In this document: piece after piece, positions 60,804-64,000 of the stretch | Numbering within the stretch: the stretch's first letter is position 1 | How the letters are laid out: every line of letters starts with the position of its first letter | Assembly (NCBI GenBank): GCA_902560045.1 | Contig: CACEKJ010000003.1 | Span: forward strand, 1 to 64,000 | Length of the DNA stretch: 64,000 nt | Origin: an uncultured Bacteroidota bacterium | GTDB lineage: Bacteria > Bacteroidota > Bacteroidia > Flavobacteriales > Flavobacteriaceae | Direction: 5' to 3' | The notes under the pieces: model-generated | The model's input: only the letters and a program-made list of their open reading frames with translations | The model's database searches: none | Told to the model about the DNA's origin: nothing | Position numbers and translations under genes: made by a program

Positions 60804-63800
60804 TTAATGTATTACAAACTTCTTAGTTAATCTATCATTTCCTGATTCTAATTCAATTATATAAATACCTGCAGACAACCCAACTGTTGAAACCTCCTGA
60901 GTATTTATATTATTGTAAAGAGTAGTAGACAACACTTCTGTGCCTAGAATGTTATATAAACTTACGCTAATATTATTTGATTGAGTTGCTAAGCCTTCAA
61001 GAGTAATGTAATTTTCATTTATTCCCTTAAATGCATTAAGCATACTTGTTGACACTTCTTGAGTACTCATTGTGTCAGCACCCACGTGGATGAAGAATCT
61101 TCCAGCACCCTCTAAATCACTTGTTGGAGTTAACACAAAATCTCCTTCATAAAGATTGGTGAAAGTACCCATCTCAACGTCTTCCAAATACACATTAGGA
61201 TCTGGGATGGTGGCTGTGTGAAGATTGACTCTAAACTCTTGTCCAGCCGATTGATTAATTATCAGTGGAATCACCGCATTTTCCATGGCTGAAACAGGCA
61301 ATTGCTGGTGAGCAAAATTAATTCCCTCGTCATTTTCAACAAGTCTTGATGAAATGGCTGAGCCCTGAAAATAGTCTCCAAGATCATAACCAGGATCAAG
61401 TCCTAAAGTCATATTTTCTTGAAACTTTATATGTGCATCCTCAATTAATTCATCATAATTATAAAGCCTTAAAAAGATCTCGGCAGGCTCAATTGGATCC
61501 CCAGAAATGAAATCATCATTTGAAGTTGGCGATACTGTTTGCATGGCTTCGGTAAACGATATATTTTCACCGCTTGTATCATCCGACGCTATGAAAAAGG
61601 CTTGACCTGGTGCAAAATAGACAGCTGAATTAGAATTGTAATCATGACCCCTAGCTGTATAACCAGTACCATCAGCATTCCATCCATAAATAGCAAAAAA
61701 ATTAGTATCAATTTTACTGACATTCGAACTCAAAAAATTATTTGTGTTATCTGCATCATCATTTGCATTAATGTATGAAGGATAAGGGTTGGCTACTAAA
61801 TTCCACCTTCTACCACTACCACTATTTGCCGCATCATTGTTAATCACAGACTGGGTTTCATCACTGGATGAAATAGTACCTGTGAATGCCAAAATTTGAG
61901 TGCCTCCACTAACAGTTCCCATTTGATATCCTTTTCCAATATCAAAATTTCCAGCATCCCCGACGGTTCCAGTTGTATAATTTGTCCATGTATCAACACT
62001 ATTATCATAGTATCCTACAGCATATGCTGAACTATTAGTAGCTAAAGTTGCTGTGCCCGAGGTATTTGTACTTACAAAACTTGAAATTGATAAGCCATCC
62101 ACTGGGGAGCCAATTAAATCCCACTCGCCTGAGGCAGCAATATTAACAAATCTGTTATAGGTTATATTTCCAGATGTTGACCCATCAACTTTTATAGCCG
62201 AAAATTCATCACTGTTAGAATTCATTGTTACCGTTCCAGAATTGGAAAAATTTCCCGAAAGGGCCAGTGATCCAGTAGCTTCAATATCTAAAACACCATT
62301 AGCTTTTACGGTAAGGTCTGTAATAGAGATGTCTGTGGAAATATCCGGATCATTTGTAGCGTCATGAATAAAAACTTTATCTCCCGATGCAGGAACAACA
62401 CCGCTTGACCAATTGCCAGCTGTTGCCCAACTGGCGTTTGAGCGACCGGTCCATGTGTCTACATCCGTAGCCCCAATCCAATACCCAGGATCATAATCAC
62501 CCGGGGCCGTTTGCTCATTATCAGTAGAGCCGCCTCCCCCTGTATCATTCTCAACATTCCAGTCACTTGAGGCCCAGGAAGACGAAGGTGTGGTTGAAGA
62601 AGCCTTCCTTTCCGCTCTTCCATCTTCAAATTCGTGGGCAGTGCCAGAACCGTCTTCACCAGCCACACCAAACATGTCTATAACAGTGTATGTTGACGCG
62701 TCTGAGTTAGAATATGTAACTCCACTTGCTATTGTTATTATTGCAATGTTGTCGTCACCGTTGCTGTCAACAGCCCCTCCAGTCCCAGATTTTCCGTCAG
62801 GCTCAAAACCATACATTGTAGCAAAATTAGTTCCTGAGTTTGTGTCATTACTGATTATACAAAAAGTGTTTGCAGCAAGTGTTGCCCCGCATTCTGAACT
62901 TAAACTAATTTTAGCGCTCTGAGGAGTAGAGCCCCCGTTTGTCCATCGAAGAAGATAATAGGTTGAGAGGTCCACACTTTTGTTTGACGAGTTGTAGACC
63001 TCAACAAAACGACTAGAGGCGGAATTGTTTGGGTCAGCAAGCTCGGTTATTATTAGCTCTTTTTCATCATCGGTAACCGAAACAGTATATTGGCTATTAA
63101 TCAGGTTTGCAGAACCCGAGGTGACAGCCACATCAACTACAATAGTTTCATCATGATTGTCATTGTCGTTGTGTATTGTCATCCCAATATCTTTTGTTTC
63201 ATTGTCACTTGTAAAAGTCCATGAGGATAGGTTTAAAGTATAATCTCCACCTTCAGCTGTGGTTGAACTATTGTTTGCCGTAACACTTATTGTAACATCA
63301 GCTGCATAGTTTAGCATAGTGGCTGTCAGCGTTCCAGTTACATTACCATCCGTTTCATTGACAGAGCTTGAGCTACTAAAAGAAATTCTTGGCGCTGCAA
63401 GGTTCCACCAATCAGTAACAGTTGGACCACCCCAGATTAGCTGGGCAATGTATGGGTTGTCGATAAAAGGGTTTCGGTTACCCTGCTTGGTTTCAAAAGT
63501 GTCATTTCTTAGAATCTCTATGGCGCTTGGGGGGTCTTCTTGATTCCACTCTAAAAAAATATCAGGCATGTCATTATGGGAATTGTTAGTTGAAGAAGCA
63601 ACATCGTTTGGGTTTATCTGCGAAGGATATCTAATGTACATATACATTATAGCCCTTGCTACATCCCCACGGTAATCATCTCCTCCAGTTCCAGTGCCGT
63701 CTCCAGGAAAAAACACACCACTATTTAAAACAGAATCCCCTGACCCATCTCCGTACACATTATTGTTTCTTGTTGAGTTCATTTGGCAATCGGCCGCTCT

Positions 63801-64000
63801 AAGGTTGTGAAGGTCAGTTCCTGACCCAGCAGAGTCAGTGACAAGGGCAGGGGTCGCAAGAGACTTAGGAAAGATATGTTCTCTGTTCCAGTATCCGGTA
63901 CAGGTGCCACTTGACATTAAGGACTTGTCTCGAGAGATGTCATTTTTTGGTTCAGCATCTGAACCATCTTCATAACCGTATATCAATGAAACATTATTTG
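60804..64000 (-). CDS. Secreted endonuclease I with Calx-beta, lamin-tail-like and C-terminal T9SS type A sorting domains (5'-truncated by window edge)
   Basis: Frame open to the window end; HIFPKSLATPA...DLHNLRAADCQMNSTRNN (endonuclease I); Calx-beta-like FSSSSSVNETDGNVTGTLTATM; LTD-like ITELADPNNSASSRFVEVYNSSNKSVDLSTYYL; C-term GLSAGIYIIELESGNDRLTKKFVIH. Confidence 0.9.
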   Translation of the reverse strand, partial: NNVSLIYGYEDGSDAEPKNDISRDKSLMSSGTCTGYWNREHIFPKSLATPALVTDSAGSGTDLHNLRAADCQMNSTRNNNVYGDGSGDSVLNSGVFFPGDGTGTGGDDYRGDVARAIMYMYIRYPSQINPNDVASSTNNSHNDMPDIFLEWNQEDPPSAIEILRNDTFETKQGNRNPFIDNPYIAQLIWGGPTVTDWWNLAAPRISFSSSSSVNETDGNVTGTLTATMLNYAADVTISVTANNSSTTAEGGDYTLNLSSWTFTSDNETKDIGMTIHNDNDNHDETIVVDVAVTSGSANLINSQYTVSVTDDEKELIITELADPNNSASSRFVEVYNSSNKSVDLSTYYLLRWTNGGSTPQSAKISLSSECGATLAANTFCIISNDTNSGTNFATMYGFEPDGKSGTGGAVDSNGDDNIAIITIASGVTYSNSDASTYTVIDMFGVAGEDGSGTAHEFEDGRAERKASSTTPSSSWASSDWNVENDTGGGGSTDNEQTAPGDYDPGYWIGATDVDTWTGRSNASWATAGNWSSGVVPASGDKVFIHDATNDPDISTDISITDLTVKANGVLDIEATGSLALSGNFSNSGTVTMNSNSDEFSAIKVDGSTSGNITYNRFVNIAASGEWDLIGSPVDGLSISSFVSTNTSGTATLATNSSAYAVGYYDNSVDTWTNYTTGTVGDAGNFDIGKGYQMGTVSGGTQILAFTGTISSSDETQSVINNDAANSGSGRRWNLVANPYPSYINANDDADNTNNFLSSNVSKIDTNFFAIYGWNADGTGYTARGHDYNSNSAVYFAPGQAFFIASDDTSGENISFTEAMQTVSPTSNDDFISGDPIEPAEIFLRLYNYDELIEDAHIKFQENMTLGLDPGYDLGDYFQGSAISSRLVENDEGINFAHQQLPVSAMENAVIPLIINQSAGQEFRVNLHTATIPDPNVYLEDVEMGTFTNLYEGDFVLTPTSDLEGAGRFFIHVGADTMSTQEVSTSMLNAFKGINENYITLEGLATQSNNISVSLYNILGTEVLSTTLYNNINTQEVSTVGLSAGIYIIELESGNDRLTKKFVIH

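Noticed and set aside
61084-61099. CACGTG core (CACCCACGTGGATGAA) as a third parS site
   Set aside because: Flanks do not match the TGTTYCACGTGRAACA pattern; it lies in the coding sequence of the endonuclease-like protein.
62459-62922. ORFs overlapping the endonuclease gene (62459..62671 minus, 62590..62922 plus)
   Set aside because: Alternative-frame ORFs in Ser/Thr/Gly-rich coding DNA; no homology signal.

Overview
This 64 kb window is an AT-rich, gene-dense chromosomal segment of a Bacteroidota bacterium, most likely a marine flavobacterium. It carries gliding/T9SS genes (gldH, a sprE/porW-like gene, a T9SS sorting domain) and TAnnTTTG-type -7 promoter elements. Most of it is core genome: recA, trpS, a split ATP synthase operon (atpBEFHAG, no atpDC), dut, purD, pgk, mltD-like, holB, mnmG, ybeY, gltX, glnS, folB, tRNA-Cys, rnr, rpiB and rnpA. 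A surface-polysaccharide locus lies at about 27.2-36.2 kb, followed by a bacterial GH3-family protein. The partial gene at the right edge encodes a multidomain secreted endonuclease I. I found no CRISPR arrays, transposons, phage genes or recognisable defence islands, and no convincing wholly new multi-gene system. The strongest non-coding signals are: (1) two exactly inverted parS-like 16-mers (TGTTCCACGTGAAACA) bracketing mnmG, one overlapping the start of a methyltransferase gene (N-terminus MFHVEQ) and the other in the mnmG leader; (2) -7 elements ending only 4-6 nt before the start codon of trpS, purD, rnr, plsC and an M23 peptidase gene, which implies leaderless mRNAs and corrects three annotated starts; (3) nine of ten convergent gene pairs abutting or overlapping through their stop codons; (4) a thioesterase gene whose conserved N-terminus has no ATG/GTG/TTG start and probably uses ATT. 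No computation or database search was run; family calls come from reading the translations.
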